Below are positions 25,931 through 34,838 of a DNA stretch of 64,000 nucleotides, piece after piece. Every line of letters begins with the position of its first letter. Position 1 is the stretch's first letter. The stretch covers positions 1-64,000 of the forward strand of contig JARNMJ010000008.1 in assembly GCA_029432795.1 (NCBI GenBank). Reading direction: 5' to 3'. Position numbers and translations under genes: made by a program. Below the pieces are notes generated by a model. The model did no database searches. It was not told the DNA's origin and saw nothing but the letters and a program-made list of their open reading frames with translations. The DNA is from Pontiellaceae bacterium B12219 (lineage in GTDB: Bacteria > Verrucomicrobiota > Kiritimatiellia > Kiritimatiellales > Pontiellaceae).

Positions 25931-26800
25931 ATGTATTTTACAGGTGTTTATACCGCCCTGGTAACTCCGTTCACTGCAACGGGCGAAGTCGATTGGCAGA
26001 AGCTGGAAGAACTGGTTGAATTTCAAATTGCCGGAGGAGTTGCCGGGATTGTTCCGGTTGGAACCACCGGCGAATCGCCGACATTGCGTACGAACGAGCA
26101 TTTGAAGGTGATCGAGACCGTTGCGATGACGGCCGCTGGACGGGTTAAAATTATGGCGGGAACCGGGGCAAACTCGACGGCCGAGGCCATTGAGCTGACT
26201 GCTGCGGCAAAGGAATATGGAGTGGATGGCACACTGCAGGTGACGCCGTATTACAACAAGCCGAACAAATCGGGGCTGATTCAGCATTTTTCCGCGGTTG
26301 CGGATATCGGGCTTCCGGTCGTGCTGTATAATGTTCCCGGCCGTTCGGCCTGTGAGATTCCGTTGGATGTTGTCGCCGAGCTGGCAAAACACGAACATAT
26401 TGTTTCGATCAAAGAAGCGGCGGGTTCGGTTCAGCGCGTTATTGATATCAAAGCCCTTTGCGATATTGAAGTGTTGTCGGGCGACGACTCGTTGGCTTTG
26501 CCGATGATTCGGGAAGGAGCCCTGGGGGTTATTTCCGTGGCATCGAACCTTATTCCGGCCGAAGTGGTTGCGTTGATCTCCGCGGCATTGAAGGGTGAAT
26601 TCGAAACGGCTCAGGCATTGCACGATAAATATGCGCAGCTGTTTGATGATATCTTCATCGACACGAACCCGATTCCGATCAAGGCGGCTATGGCAATGAA
26701 GGGGCTGATTGAGGAAACCTATCGTCTGCCTATGTGTTCAACTACCGATGAAAATAAAGCGGTGCTGCGTACGTCGCTTGAAAATGTAGGAGTGCTCTAA
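25931..26800 (+). CDS. dapA: 4-hydroxy-tetrahydrodipicolinate synthase
   Basis: 289 residues, a TIM barrel of the DapA/NAL family. It condenses pyruvate with aspartate semialdehyde. 'PVGTTGESPTL' is the entry motif, the catalytic Tyr is in VVLYNVPGRS, and the Schiff-base Lys in HIVSIKEAAGSV. GAGAGGAAAT precedes the start. It is 1 bp from dapB, so the two are tightly coupled. Confidence 0.96.
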   Translation: MYFTGVYTALVTPFTATGEVDWQKLEELVEFQIAGGVAGIVPVGTTGESPTLRTNEHLKVIETVAMTAAGRVKIMAGTGANSTAEAIELTAAAKEYGVDGTLQVTPYYNKPNKSGLIQHFSAVADIGLPVVLYNVPGRSACEIPLDVVAELAKHEHIVSIKEAAGSVQRVIDIKALCDIEVLSGDDSLALPMIREGALGVISVASNLIPAEVVALISAALKGEFETAQALHDKYAQLFDDIFIDTNPIPIKAAMAMKGLIEETYRLPMCSTTDENKAVLRTSLENVGVL

Positions 26801-26801
26801 A

Positions 26802-27626
26802 ATGGCTGCAAAGGTGGTAATTCAGGGCGCATGCGGCCGCATGGGCAAAGCATTGATCCGCTGTATTCTGGAAGAAAAAGTCCCGGGGTTGGAACTGGTC
26901 GGCGCGGTTGATGTGCCGGAAGTTCCAGGCATTGGAACAGATGCCGGAGTTATGGCCGGTTGTGCCGCTGCCGGAATTAACGTGATTTCGGATTTGGCCG
27001 AAGTCGGTCCGGGTGCGGATGTCATTATTGAATTTTCAGCACCGGTTGCTACAGCGGCGAATGCTTCGCGTATTGCCGAGTGGGGCACCGCCTGGGTGAT
27101 CGGAACCACCGGACTCAATGAAGAGCAGATTGCTGCGGTTGAGGCGACCTCTGAAAAAACAGCTGTTGTGCTTTCCGGAAATATGAGCCTGGGCATTAAT
27201 CTGCTTTGCCATCTCGTTGAAATCGGGGCCCGGTCGCTGAAGGGCAAGGGCTATGATATTGAAGTGCTTGAGAGCCATCACAATCTGAAGAAGGATTCGC
27301 CGAGCGGAACCGCGCTGATGCTCGGGCAGGCGGCGGCGGATGGCTATGGCTGGAACCTGAAAGAAGTGCAGGTTGATGGGCGCACCGGTTTGCCGGGCGA
27401 GCGTCCGGAAAAAGAAATTGGTTTTCACGCGATTCGCGGTGGCGATATTGTGGGCGATCATACGGTTATGATGGCGGGCGTGGGTGAATTGCTGGAGCTG
27501 TCGCACCGCGCAACCAGCCGCGATGTGTTTGCCATCGGAGCATTGCAGGCCGCACTCTGGGTTGCCGAAAAAGAACCGAAACTCTACACGATGAAAGATG
27601 CCATGAAGCATGTTCTTGGATTGTAG
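26802..27626 (+). CDS. dapB: 4-hydroxy-tetrahydrodipicolinate reductase
   Basis: 274 residues. The nucleotide-binding loop is VVIQGACGRMGKALI and the catalytic/substrate block is 'LESHHNLKKDSPSGTAL' with the HH and K residues of the family. It reduces the DapA product with NAD(P)H toward diaminopimelate, needed for lysine and peptidoglycan. Last gene of the cluster; the stop is followed directly by a CGTGACT heptad array. Later steps (an aminotransferase such as DapL, and dapF) are not in the window. A palindrome copy is inside at 26923. Confidence 0.96.
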   Translation: MAAKVVIQGACGRMGKALIRCILEEKVPGLELVGAVDVPEVPGIGTDAGVMAGCAAAGINVISDLAEVGPGADVIIEFSAPVATAANASRIAEWGTAWVIGTTGLNEEQIAAVEATSEKTAVVLSGNMSLGINLLCHLVEIGARSLKGKGYDIEVLESHHNLKKDSPSGTALMLGQAAADGYGWNLKEVQVDGRTGLPGERPEKEIGFHAIRGGDIVGDHTVMMAGVGELLELSHRATSRDVFAIGALQAALWVAEKEPKLYTMKDAMKHVLGL

Positions 27627-27654
27627 CGTGACTCGTGACGATTGAAGTGTGATT
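27627..27654. repeat. CGTGACN heptad arm after dapB
   Basis: Units CGTGACT, CGTGACG, ATTGAAG, TGTGATT in phase, starting at the base after the dapB stop. They pair with the tandem array at 27688. Confidence 0.65.
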
Positions 27655-27687
27655 TAAGTTGATGGACTTCCACAGCCTGTAAAAATT

Positions 27688-27737
27688 TTTCACGTTTCAC
27701 GTTTCACGTTTCACGTTTCACGTTTCACGTTTCACGT
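27688..27737. repeat. Tandem CACGTTT 7-bp repeat
   Basis: Six perfect CACGTTT units and a partial seventh. Read on the minus strand they are CGTGAAA units. The stop codon (TGA) of the opposing sulfatase-activating gene lies inside the array, so the last residues of that protein are repeat-encoded. Confidence 0.9.
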
Positions 27738-28689
27738 CTAAAGCGCACCGGAAACCGAGGTTTCCGGTGGAGGAATCCGGCGTGTTGGAGGTGCGGGCCG
27801 CCACGCGGTAGCGGTTGCAGTAGGAATCGTGGCAGAGGTAGGAGCCGCCGCGGTTCACTCTGCGGTCGCCGGTTGCCGGGCCCACCGGATTTTCGCGCGG
27901 TCCGGTCAGATGGAAATCGGTGCTCCACCAGTCGAACACCCATTCCCAGACATTGCCGGCCATGTTGTAGAGGCCGTACCCGTTCGGCTCAAAGGCATCA
28001 ACCGGGGCCGTGCCGATGAAGCCGTCTTCCGCCGCATTGTATTCCGGAAACTTTCCCTGGAAAATATTGCATTGGTGCCGGCCGTTCGGCAGCAGTTCAT
28101 CGCCCCAGACATAGCGTTTCCCAACGAGGCCGCCGCGGGCCGCGTATTCCATTTCCGCTTCGGTCGGCAGACGTTTGCCTGCCCATTCGCAATAAGCGAG
28201 GGCATCGCGGTAGGAGACATGGGTGACAGGATGATTTTCCAATCCCTGGAAATCGGATTCCGGCCCGAAAGGGTGCGCCCAGTTTGCACCTTCTACGTGA
28301 TACCACCATTCCAGCCCCACAACCGTGCGGCCCAACAGATCGAGCGTGCGCTTCTGGCTGGGGGAGAGCAGAAGATGGAAAACGTAGGAGTAACCGAATT
28401 TTTCGGCGTCGGTTTCATAGCCGGTTGCTTCGGTGAATTTTGCAAAGTCGGCGTTCGAAACGGTATATTGATCCATATAAAACGGGTTGAGGTTTACCGC
28501 CCGAACCGGGCCTTCTCCATCGTCCGGGTAGCCGATGGCATCGTCGGTGCCCATAAGAAAGGTGCCGCCCTCCAGCCGAACCATACGGTCGGTTGAACCG
28601 GTGGAAATGCGCTCAAACGGTTTGCCCTCGCGGGAGGTATCGCATCCGCATCTTTTTTTGCCCGGAGTACAGCAGCTTCCTTTTCCCAT
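27718..28689 (-). CDS. Formylglycine-generating enzyme (sulfatase-activating)
   Basis: 323 residues of the FGE-sulfatase fold. It converts the active-site Cys of sulfatases to formylglycine. Both redox Cys of true, copper-dependent FGE are present near 286 and 291 in GGSYLCHDSYCNRYR, followed by 'NTPDSSTGNLGFRC', very close to eukaryotic FGE. 'GNVWEWVFDWW' and 'RLPTEAEMEYAARGG' are family blocks. The N-terminus is Cys-rich (GSCCTPGKKRCGC) and has no export signal, so it probably acts in the cytosol before sulfatase export. Its C-terminal residues VKRET and stop fall in the 7-bp tandem repeat. The likely client in the window is the sulfatase at 60446. Confidence 0.93.
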   Translation of the reverse strand: MGKGSCCTPGKKRCGCDTSREGKPFERISTGSTDRMVRLEGGTFLMGTDDAIGYPDDGEGPVRAVNLNPFYMDQYTVSNADFAKFTEATGYETDAEKFGYSYVFHLLLSPSQKRTLDLLGRTVVGLEWWYHVEGANWAHPFGPESDFQGLENHPVTHVSYRDALAYCEWAGKRLPTEAEMEYAARGGLVGKRYVWGDELLPNGRHQCNIFQGKFPEYNAAEDGFIGTAPVDAFEPNGYGLYNMAGNVWEWVFDWWSTDFHLTGPRENPVGPATGDRRVNRGGSYLCHDSYCNRYRVAARTSNTPDSSTGNLGFRCALDVKRET

Positions 28690-28806
28690 AACTCAATTTC
28701 CTTACCTGAAACCGAAACAGTCATATCGCCGTCGAGTCGGATTTTAAACCGTAAACAATGACTATTTAAGATCTGAAGTTGTCTGACCTGCGTCCATGAC
28801 CTATGG

Positions 28807-28821
28807 TTCCAGCCTATGGAA
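28807..28821. repeat. TTCCA-N5-TGGAA palindrome (core GCCTA)
   Basis: Exact copy in the divergent gap, 20 bp before the NERD gene start. Confidence 0.7.
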
Positions 28822-28840
28822 ACTTCGACTGAATCCTTAA

Positions 28841-29551
28841 GTGCTCGTTTTGCAAAAGTATACGGCAGCCCCGGAGAAGCACCCCGTGTTCTGGGATTGC
28901 TTCGTGGCCTTCTGGCCACTGCTGGTGATTTGTTTTGTGACGGGCTATCTCCTGCGCGCCGCATTCCCCAAACCGGGCCTGAGCATTTCGCAGGTGGGTA
29001 TTTTTTTCTTCCTGGTGGCTGTGGCGGCGGCCATTTTACTGGCGTGGGGCGACCGGCGATTGGGGAACTATCTGAAAGGCGCCAAAGGCGAGGAGTGGGT
29101 CGCCCATGAGCTGGCCTTTTTAAACGCGGAATATACCGTCTTTAACGGATTGCGTTTCGGAGGCGGAAAAGAAAATTTCGACCATATCATTGTGGGGCCG
29201 GCCGGCCTTTTTGTGGTGGAAACCAAAAACTGGAAGGGATCCGTTGAATTTCGGGAGGGCAGGCTTTATGCCGGAGGTATAGAGCCTTCGCGCCCTCCGC
29301 TCAAGCAGGTGAAAGCCGCAACAGCGGAATTGATGGCGTTTATGGATGATGCCGGATGCGGCGCCATTCCGCTCCATTCCGTGCTCTGTTTCCTCGGCAC
29401 GCAACTTCCACAGGACATCATGAATGTAAACGGAGTGGTGGTTTGCAAAGGGGAAAAGTTGATTGAGGTTTTGCAGGAAACATTTGATGAACCGATTTCT
29501 GATGCCCTGCGCAATCAGGTGGTTGATGAATTAAGAACAGTGATTGAGTGA
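28841..29551 (+). CDS. NERD-domain membrane protein (nuclease-related)
   Basis: 236 residues, GTG start. Two N-terminal membrane helices (FWPLLVICFVTGYLL and 'VGIFFFLVAVAAAILLAW') precede a NERD domain: 'GAKGEEWVAHELAFL', 'FDHIIVGPAGLFVVETKNW', 'GRLYAGGIE', 'PLHSVLCFLG'. The D...ExK pattern (FDHIIV, VVETKNW) matches the PD-(D/E)XK nuclease-like core. The biological role of membrane NERD proteins is not established; DNA processing is the usual guess. The start is uncertain: no strong ribosome site, and a different-frame ATG at 28816 lies upstream. Confidence 0.78.
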   Translation: MLVLQKYTAAPEKHPVFWDCFVAFWPLLVICFVTGYLLRAAFPKPGLSISQVGIFFFLVAVAAAILLAWGDRRLGNYLKGAKGEEWVAHELAFLNAEYTVFNGLRFGGGKENFDHIIVGPAGLFVVETKNWKGSVEFREGRLYAGGIEPSRPPLKQVKAATAELMAFMDDAGCGAIPLHSVLCFLGTQLPQDIMNVNGVVVCKGEKLIEVLQETFDEPISDALRNQVVDELRTVIE

Positions 29552-29625
29552 AGAATCGAAAGAGTGCCGAGAATATTGGGCTCGCGATTCAATAGTCGCG
29601 TATCACGAAAACCAGGAGAGTGAAT

Positions 29626-30168
29626 ATGAAAATATTAGTACCGATTGCCGAAGGCACGGAAGAAATGGAAGCCGTCATTATTGTTGATACCCTGCGCCGC
29701 GCGGAACTTGATGTTACCGTGGCAAGTTTAACTCCGGGAATCATTGAGGCGTCACGAGGGGTTAAGCTGGCAGGAGATACCACATGGGATGAAGTTGATC
29801 CCGCTGCATATGACGTTCTGATTCTTCCGGGGGGATTCGGGGGAACTGAAGCGTTTATCGTGCATGAGGGCATTCAGCAGGCGATTAAGGATTTCAGTGC
29901 TGCAGGAAAATGGTTGGGCTGCATTTGTGCCGCCGCTGTGGCGCTGAACAAAGCGGGGGTCCTGGAGAATAAAAAATTCACCTGCTATCCGGGGGTTGAA
30001 TCCCTGCTTCCAGAGGATATTCAGCCGGTCAATGAAAAGGTCGTGGTGGATGGAAAGCTCATCACCAGCCAGGGCCCGGGTACCGCATTTGAGTTTGCGC
30101 TTCGTGTTATTGCTGAATGCGGTAAGCCGGACCTCGCCGACGAAGTCCGGGCCGGTTTACTGCTGTGA
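29626..30168 (+). CDS. DJ-1/PfpI family protein
   Basis: 180 residues, very similar in pattern to DJ-1: 'IAEGTEEMEAVIIVDTLRRA' carries the conserved Glu, 'DVLILPGGFGG' follows, and the nucleophile-elbow Cys is in GCICAAAVAL. Members are Cys-based glyoxalase/deglycase-like or redox-stress proteins; the Cys and Glu are both present here, so activity is plausible. The start ATG at 29626 is preferred over a GTG two codons earlier; AGGAGAG precedes both. It is monocistronic. Confidence 0.87.
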   Translation: MKILVPIAEGTEEMEAVIIVDTLRRAELDVTVASLTPGIIEASRGVKLAGDTTWDEVDPAAYDVLILPGGFGGTEAFIVHEGIQQAIKDFSAAGKWLGCICAAAVALNKAGVLENKKFTCYPGVESLLPEDIQPVNEKVVVDGKLITSQGPGTAFEFALRVIAECGKPDLADEVRAGLLL

Positions 30169-30224
30169 TGTAGGTGGCGGTTTACGGTCGGATGTCTTTG
30201 GATGAATAGGGCTCGCACCCAATC

Positions 30225-30253
30225 TTGACACAATCCCGGCCTTGCAGTAGACC
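30225..30253 (+). promoter_or_regulatory. Candidate ClC promoter
   Basis: Perfect TTGACA (30225-30230), 17-bp spacer, then TAGACC (30248-30253), a weak -10. It lies about 140 bp before the gene. Confidence 0.4.
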
Positions 30254-30267
30254 TTTCGCCACGAAAC

Positions 30268-30316
30268 CGCTTTTCAGTCCGATTTCCGGGACGTTTGCCC
30301 CATCGCCTGAAAAGCG
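30268..30316 (+). other. Structured leader element upstream of the ClC channel
   Basis: A 49-base imperfect palindrome: CGCTTTTCAG pairs with CTGAAAAGCG (10 bp). Inside, CGAT pairs with ATCG, and GGG with CCC around ACGTTTG. No T-run follows. It may be a cis-acting RNA or a REP-like element. Confidence 0.5.
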
Positions 30317-30392
30317 TGTTATTCATTAAAAGGTGCATTGAACAAAGGCCGTGTTAGCGCCCCCGCACCGTAGACAGAAAAAGGTCGACGCC

Positions 30393-32207
30393 GTGGCAGC
30401 AATCAAACAGAGAGTTCATATTTTTTTTTCACGTAAGCTGCATCAGAACACCCGTGCCGCACTGAATCGGTTTAATATCAGCGACAACACTTTCGCCACT
30501 CTGCTCGCCGTCATCATCGGGGTGCTCGGAGGTCTCGGCAACTATCTGTTCCGTAAAACCATCGAGCTGTTTCACTGGCTGGTGGTCGAGCAGTCCACGA
30601 CATTTTTTGACATTAATTTGGAGGAATGGAATTTCAGGCGGCTGCTGGTGGTTTTTATGCCGGCGATAGGCGGCCTGCTGATGATTCCCATGTGGATCTT
30701 TTTCGGAAAAGATCTTAAAGGCGGCTTTGCCGGATTTCTGGTTACAGTGAATCTTAAAGGGGCCAAACTGCCGTTCAGACCGTTGTTCACCCGTGGTTTG
30801 GCGGCGGCCATCACGCTGGGCACCGGTGGAAGTGCCGGTCAGGAGGGGCCGATTGCCGTCATCTGCGGCACCATTGGCAGCCAGCTCGGCCGACTGTTTA
30901 AAATCCGCGGATCCCAGCTTAAAGTTCTGGTGGCCTGCGGCGCGGCAGCGGGAGTCGCCGCCACCTTCAATGCGCCGATTGCCGGTGTCTTCTTCGCGAC
31001 AGAGATTGTTTTGCTCTCCTCATTTGAGGTTGCCAGTTTTACGCAGATCGTGATTGCCAGCGGTATCGCCACGGTACTCTCGCGGGCCATGCTGGGCAAC
31101 GGATCGGAGCTGGTGGCACCAGTCTATGCGATGGACAGTTACTGGGAGCTGGGACTGTATCTGCTGCTCGGCATCATTATCGGCGGACTGGCGGCTGTAT
31201 TTATTAATGTCTATTACCGGATCAAAGATGTCATCGACGCCACCAAGCTCCCGAAGCTGGCCAAACCGGTGATGGGCGGACTGACGGTCGGTTTGATCGG
31301 GCTCTTTCTGCCGCAGATCTTCGGGAACGGTTATGAGTTTATGAGCGAGGTTCTCAATGGTCATTATGCCTGGAACCTGCTGCTTTTATTGGTCGTGGCC
31401 AAGATGGTTGCAACGGGGGTCACCATCGGCTCGGGGCTGCCTGGAGGGCTGTTTGCGCCGTGTCTGTTTATCGGCGCGGTTGCCGGCGGTGCCTTCGGCC
31501 ATCTGATGGCAACGCTGATGCCGGGTGCGGCCCTTTCTCCGGGAGCCTACGCCTTGGTGGGGATGGGGGCTTTTCTCGCCGCCACAACACATGCGCCGAT
31601 GACGGCCATCTTCCTGCTTTTCGAGATTACCGACAGCTATGAGGTTATCATTCCGATCATGCTGACCTGCGTGATCGGCACCGCCATCGCCCGGCATCTG
31701 AAGAAAGAGAGTCTGGAAACGGTGGAGCTGACCCGTATAGGCATCGATTTAGAGGCGGGCAAAGAGCGCAATATTATGAAGAATCTGACGGTCGGGGAAG
31801 TGATGCGGACCGCCGTTGAAACTATTCCCGAAGACATGACCCTGCGCGAGTTTGCCGACTTTATCCAGCGTACACAGCACACTAATTTCCCGTTGGTTAA
31901 CGCGGCCGGCGAGCTGACCGGCATTATTTCGGTACAGGATTTTATGGATGTTGTGTTCGAGAAGAACCTGATGGATCTGGTTGTAGTCAAGGAATTGGCG
32001 ACCACGGATGTGATCACTGTTTTTGCCGAGGAAAATCTGGATACAGCAATGCGCAGGATTGGTTATCGCAACATTGAACAGCTGCCGGTTGTTGACCGCG
32101 AAACCCGGTGTAAGCTGCATGGAATTGTCTCGCGGCACGATATGATCTCCGCCTACAACCGCGCTTTGATGAACCGGACCCGGGCTTTGGAAGAAGCGGA
32201 TGCCTGA
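30393..32207 (+). CDS. ClC-family chloride channel/transporter with CBS pair
   Basis: About 604 residues from the GTG at 30393; an in-frame GTG at 30351 is possible. The ClC membrane domain is clear: 'GSAGQEGPIA' carries the gating Glu, 'NAPIAGVFFATE' follows, and 'GSGLPGGLFAPCLFIGA' is the second filter loop. The first filter motif has Gln where many ClCs have Arg (GREGP). It does not look like the fluoride-specific ClC type, which has a different Glu/Asn arrangement. The C-terminal ~150 residues hold two CBS motifs ('VGEVMRTAVETIPEDMTLRE', 'VVKELATTDVITVFAEENL') that may bind adenine nucleotides. Convergent with tex. Confidence 0.9.
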   Translation: MAAIKQRVHIFFSRKLHQNTRAALNRFNISDNTFATLLAVIIGVLGGLGNYLFRKTIELFHWLVVEQSTTFFDINLEEWNFRRLLVVFMPAIGGLLMIPMWIFFGKDLKGGFAGFLVTVNLKGAKLPFRPLFTRGLAAAITLGTGGSAGQEGPIAVICGTIGSQLGRLFKIRGSQLKVLVACGAAAGVAATFNAPIAGVFFATEIVLLSSFEVASFTQIVIASGIATVLSRAMLGNGSELVAPVYAMDSYWELGLYLLLGIIIGGLAAVFINVYYRIKDVIDATKLPKLAKPVMGGLTVGLIGLFLPQIFGNGYEFMSEVLNGHYAWNLLLLLVVAKMVATGVTIGSGLPGGLFAPCLFIGAVAGGAFGHLMATLMPGAALSPGAYALVGMGAFLAATTHAPMTAIFLLFEITDSYEVIIPIMLTCVIGTAIARHLKKESLETVELTRIGIDLEAGKERNIMKNLTVGEVMRTAVETIPEDMTLREFADFIQRTQHTNFPLVNAAGELTGIISVQDFMDVVFEKNLMDLVVVKELATTDVITVFAEENLDTAMRRIGYRNIEQLPVVDRETRCKLHGIVSRHDMISAYNRALMNRTRALEEADA

Positions 32208-32288
32208 TTGGCATTGATACCGCTTCTCCCGTTTCAGACCTCCAGTCTCCTGTCCAAGGGAGGGGCGGTCTCGACCGGATGTACTGTC

Positions 32289-32337
32289 CAGAGCGTCCTG
32301 TTCCCGATTCCCGCCTGTTTTCCCACAGGAAGCTCTG
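32289..32337. terminator. Hairpin between convergent ClC and tex genes
   Basis: Arms CAGAGCGTCCTGT and ACAGGAAGCTCTG pair over 13 bp with one mismatch and a 23-base loop. No long T-run, so termination is only inferred from the position. Confidence 0.45.
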
Positions 32338-32344
32338 TTCTGAT

Positions 32345-34657
32345 TTAGAGATCGGCAAAAGGATTGTTGGTGAAACCGCGCGGGCGGTTGTCGCGGCCCT
32401 GGCTGTTCGTGCCACGCTGCTGGGTATTCGTGCGCCGCTGATTCTTTTTCGGGTTGCCTTGCGGTTTTTTCCGACCACTGGACGGTTTGGCGGTCTGTTT
32501 CTTTTTCGCGGAAAGGGAAATGCGTTTCCGGTTGAGATCGACTTCCAGGACGCGGACATCGATGCGGTCGCCCGCCTGCACGACGTCGGCAGGATCTTTA
32601 ATGAAGGTGTCGGACAATTGGGAAATGTGGACAAGGCCATCCTGATGAACGCCAATGTCGACGAAAGCCCCGAAGGCAGTGACATTGGTGACGATGCCTT
32701 TCAGTTCCATGCCTTCTTTGAGGTCCTTCATGGTCATGACATCTTCGCGGAAGCCGACTTCTTCGAACTGTTCGCGCGGGTCGCGGCCGGGTTTTTTCAG
32801 TTCCTCGATAATATCCTTCAGTGTCAGTTCGCCGACTTCGTCGCTGATGTAGGTGCTGAGTTTGATCTTGCTGACGACTTCAACATTCCCGATCAGTTTA
32901 TTCAGCGGCTCACCGAGATCGGCCGCAATCTGTTCGACCAGTTTATAACGTTCCGGGTGAACAGCCGATGCATCAAGAGGTTGGTCTCCACCGCGTACGC
33001 GTAAGAATCCGGCGGCCTGCTGGAAGGCGCGCGGTCCGAGTCCCGCAACCTTGAGGACTTCCTCCCGGCTTTTGAAGGCACCGTGTTCATTGCGGTACGC
33101 TACGATTTTTTTGGCAAGGCTGTCGCCGATGCCCGCCACTCGCGAGAGCAGGGGGGCGCTGGCCGTATTCAGTTCAACGCCGACTTTGTTTACGCAGCTG
33201 ACGACCACTTCGTCGAGTTTATCCTTGAGCAACTGCTGATAAACATCGTGCTGGTATTGACCGACGCCGATCGATTTCGGGTCGACCTTCACCAATTCGG
33301 CCAACGGATCCTGCAGACGGCGGGCAATGGAAATGGCGCCGCGGATGGTCAGATCGAGATCCGGAAACTCTTCGCGGGCGATGGGGGAGGCACTATAGAC
33401 AGAGGCCCCGGCTTCGCTCACAGAGACTACGCTGATGTTGGATTTCATATCCTGGAGCAGCGATTTCGTGAATGCCTCGGTTTCGCGTCCGGCGGTTCCG
33501 TTGCCGACGGCGATGGCCATTGGCCGGTGTTTTTCGATAAAGGAAGAGAGCGCAATTTTGGCCTGCTTTTCTTTGTCGGCTCCCTGACCCAGATAGATGG
33601 TCAGGGTATCGAGATACTTGCCGGTGGCATCGAGCGCCACGCATTTACAGCCGGTGCGCAGACCGGGGTCGATTCCAATTACCGCCTTTTCCCCATAGGG
33701 TGCGGCGAGCAACAGACTGCGCAGGTTTTTGGCAAAAATTTCGACGGCCGAGCGATCGGCTTTCATTTTCATTTCGACGGAAACATCGATTTCAACGCTG
33801 GTGGTGAGCAGGCGTTTGTAGGCATCGAGAATGGCTTTTTCCAATTCCTGGAAAAACGGCGATGCCGGGTTGGCTTCCGCAATCTGTTTCATGCGTTCAA
33901 TCTGCGGGTCTGCATCGATGGCCAGTTTGCGTCGGAGTACGCCTTCGGTTTCGCCGCGGCGGATTGCGAGATAGCGGTGCGATGGAATGGCATCGATCGG
34001 CTGTGAAAAGTCGAAGTAGTCTTTATATTTCGATTCTTCATCCGTCTTTGCTGATGCGGCCGGAGAGGACGTGATGGTGCCGGTCTTAAAATAGGCTTCG
34101 CGAATGAGGGCGCGTACTTCGGCTTTTTCCGCAATCTGTTCGGCGATGATATCGCGGGCGCCGGCCAGTGCATCTTCCCGTGTCTGGACTTCCTTTTCGG
34201 CGTTGATGTATTTAGCGGCTTCCGCTTCGACATCGCCGGTTGCGGCCTGACTTGAAATAAGATCGGCCAGCGGCTCCAGACCCTTTTCGCGGGCAATCAT
34301 GGCGCGGGTACGGCGTTTGGGTTTATAGGGCAGGTAGAGGTCTTCAAGCGTGGTCTTCGACAGGCACTCTTCAATCTTGAGGCGAAGCTCATCGGTCAGC
34401 TTTCCCTGTTCGTCGATGGAATTGAGAATCGTTTGGCGGCGGGATTCGAGCGAGTTGTAATAGGCCAGCTTTTCCTGAATATCGGTGATTTGTACTTCAT
34501 CCAAATTTCCATGTGCTTCTTTGCGATAGCGCGCGATGAAGGGAACTGTGTTGCCTTCAGCAAACAGTGCGGCAACAGCGGCGACCTGCCGGGAAGAAAT
34601 ATTGAGATCGTTGGATACAAACGGAACGGGATCAAATGGGGCGGCTTCTGTTGTCAT
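32345..34657 (-). CDS. tex: Tex-family S1 RNA-binding protein
   Basis: 770 residues. The order is that of Tex/YhgF: N-terminal helical part (ARYRKEAHGNLDEVQI), YqgF-like RNase-H-fold domain (VIGIDPGLRTGCKCVALD), helix-hairpin-helix repeats ('AGIGDSLAKKIVAYRNEHG', 'VAGLGPRAFQQAAGFLRV') and a C-terminal S1 domain ('VTNVTAFGAFVDIGVHQDGL'). An Arg/Gln/Asn-rich tail ends NPFADL. Tex binds nucleic acids and contacts the transcription/translation machinery; its exact role is unsettled. ATG start at 34657 with weak upstream signals. A palindrome copy lies inside at 33839. Confidence 0.95.
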   Translation of the reverse strand: MTTEAAPFDPVPFVSNDLNISSRQVAAVAALFAEGNTVPFIARYRKEAHGNLDEVQITDIQEKLAYYNSLESRRQTILNSIDEQGKLTDELRLKIEECLSKTTLEDLYLPYKPKRRTRAMIAREKGLEPLADLISSQAATGDVEAEAAKYINAEKEVQTREDALAGARDIIAEQIAEKAEVRALIREAYFKTGTITSSPAASAKTDEESKYKDYFDFSQPIDAIPSHRYLAIRRGETEGVLRRKLAIDADPQIERMKQIAEANPASPFFQELEKAILDAYKRLLTTSVEIDVSVEMKMKADRSAVEIFAKNLRSLLLAAPYGEKAVIGIDPGLRTGCKCVALDATGKYLDTLTIYLGQGADKEKQAKIALSSFIEKHRPMAIAVGNGTAGRETEAFTKSLLQDMKSNISVVSVSEAGASVYSASPIAREEFPDLDLTIRGAISIARRLQDPLAELVKVDPKSIGVGQYQHDVYQQLLKDKLDEVVVSCVNKVGVELNTASAPLLSRVAGIGDSLAKKIVAYRNEHGAFKSREEVLKVAGLGPRAFQQAAGFLRVRGGDQPLDASAVHPERYKLVEQIAADLGEPLNKLIGNVEVVSKIKLSTYISDEVGELTLKDIIEELKKPGRDPREQFEEVGFREDVMTMKDLKEGMELKGIVTNVTAFGAFVDIGVHQDGLVHISQLSDTFIKDPADVVQAGDRIDVRVLEVDLNRKRISLSAKKKQTAKPSSGRKKPQGNPKKNQRRTNTQQRGTNSQGRDNRPRGFTNNPFADL

Positions 34658-34838
34658 GGTATTGTTATTTCCTGTTTGTGATTGAAGGGGGAAAGCCTCT
34701 TAAAACCCAGTGGATGCGTCAAGCCTCGGGGCTGCGATTTTGAAATGAAGAGAAAACTTTTCGTATTGAGGAGGCTGTGTGTAATATGGGTGCTTTTGAG
34801 CGGGTTTCGAAAAACCGCATAATTATCAGGGGGTAAAT

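Larger units (their letters stand above)
30169..30392. other. Leader region of the ClC gene
   Basis: Gap of about 224 bases holding a promoter candidate and a long imperfect hairpin, both listed separately. No tRNA, small ORF or known riboswitch could be recognised in the rest. Confidence 0.5.

Noticed and set aside
27688-27737. CRISPR array
   Set aside because: Repeat unit is 7 bp with no spacers.
28816-29109. 97-codon frame starting at an ATG before the NERD gene
   Set aside because: Different frame from the NERD domain, low-complexity Gly-rich translation; the NERD frame carries the domain.
30169-30392. Fluoride riboswitch ahead of the ClC gene
   Set aside because: The conserved crcB-motif core could not be found and the channel has the ordinary ClC filter, not the fluoride type.
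33083-34006. 307-codon + strand frame opposite tex
   Set aside because: Shadow of a certain gene; composition dominated by Phe/Gly/Asp from antisense reading.
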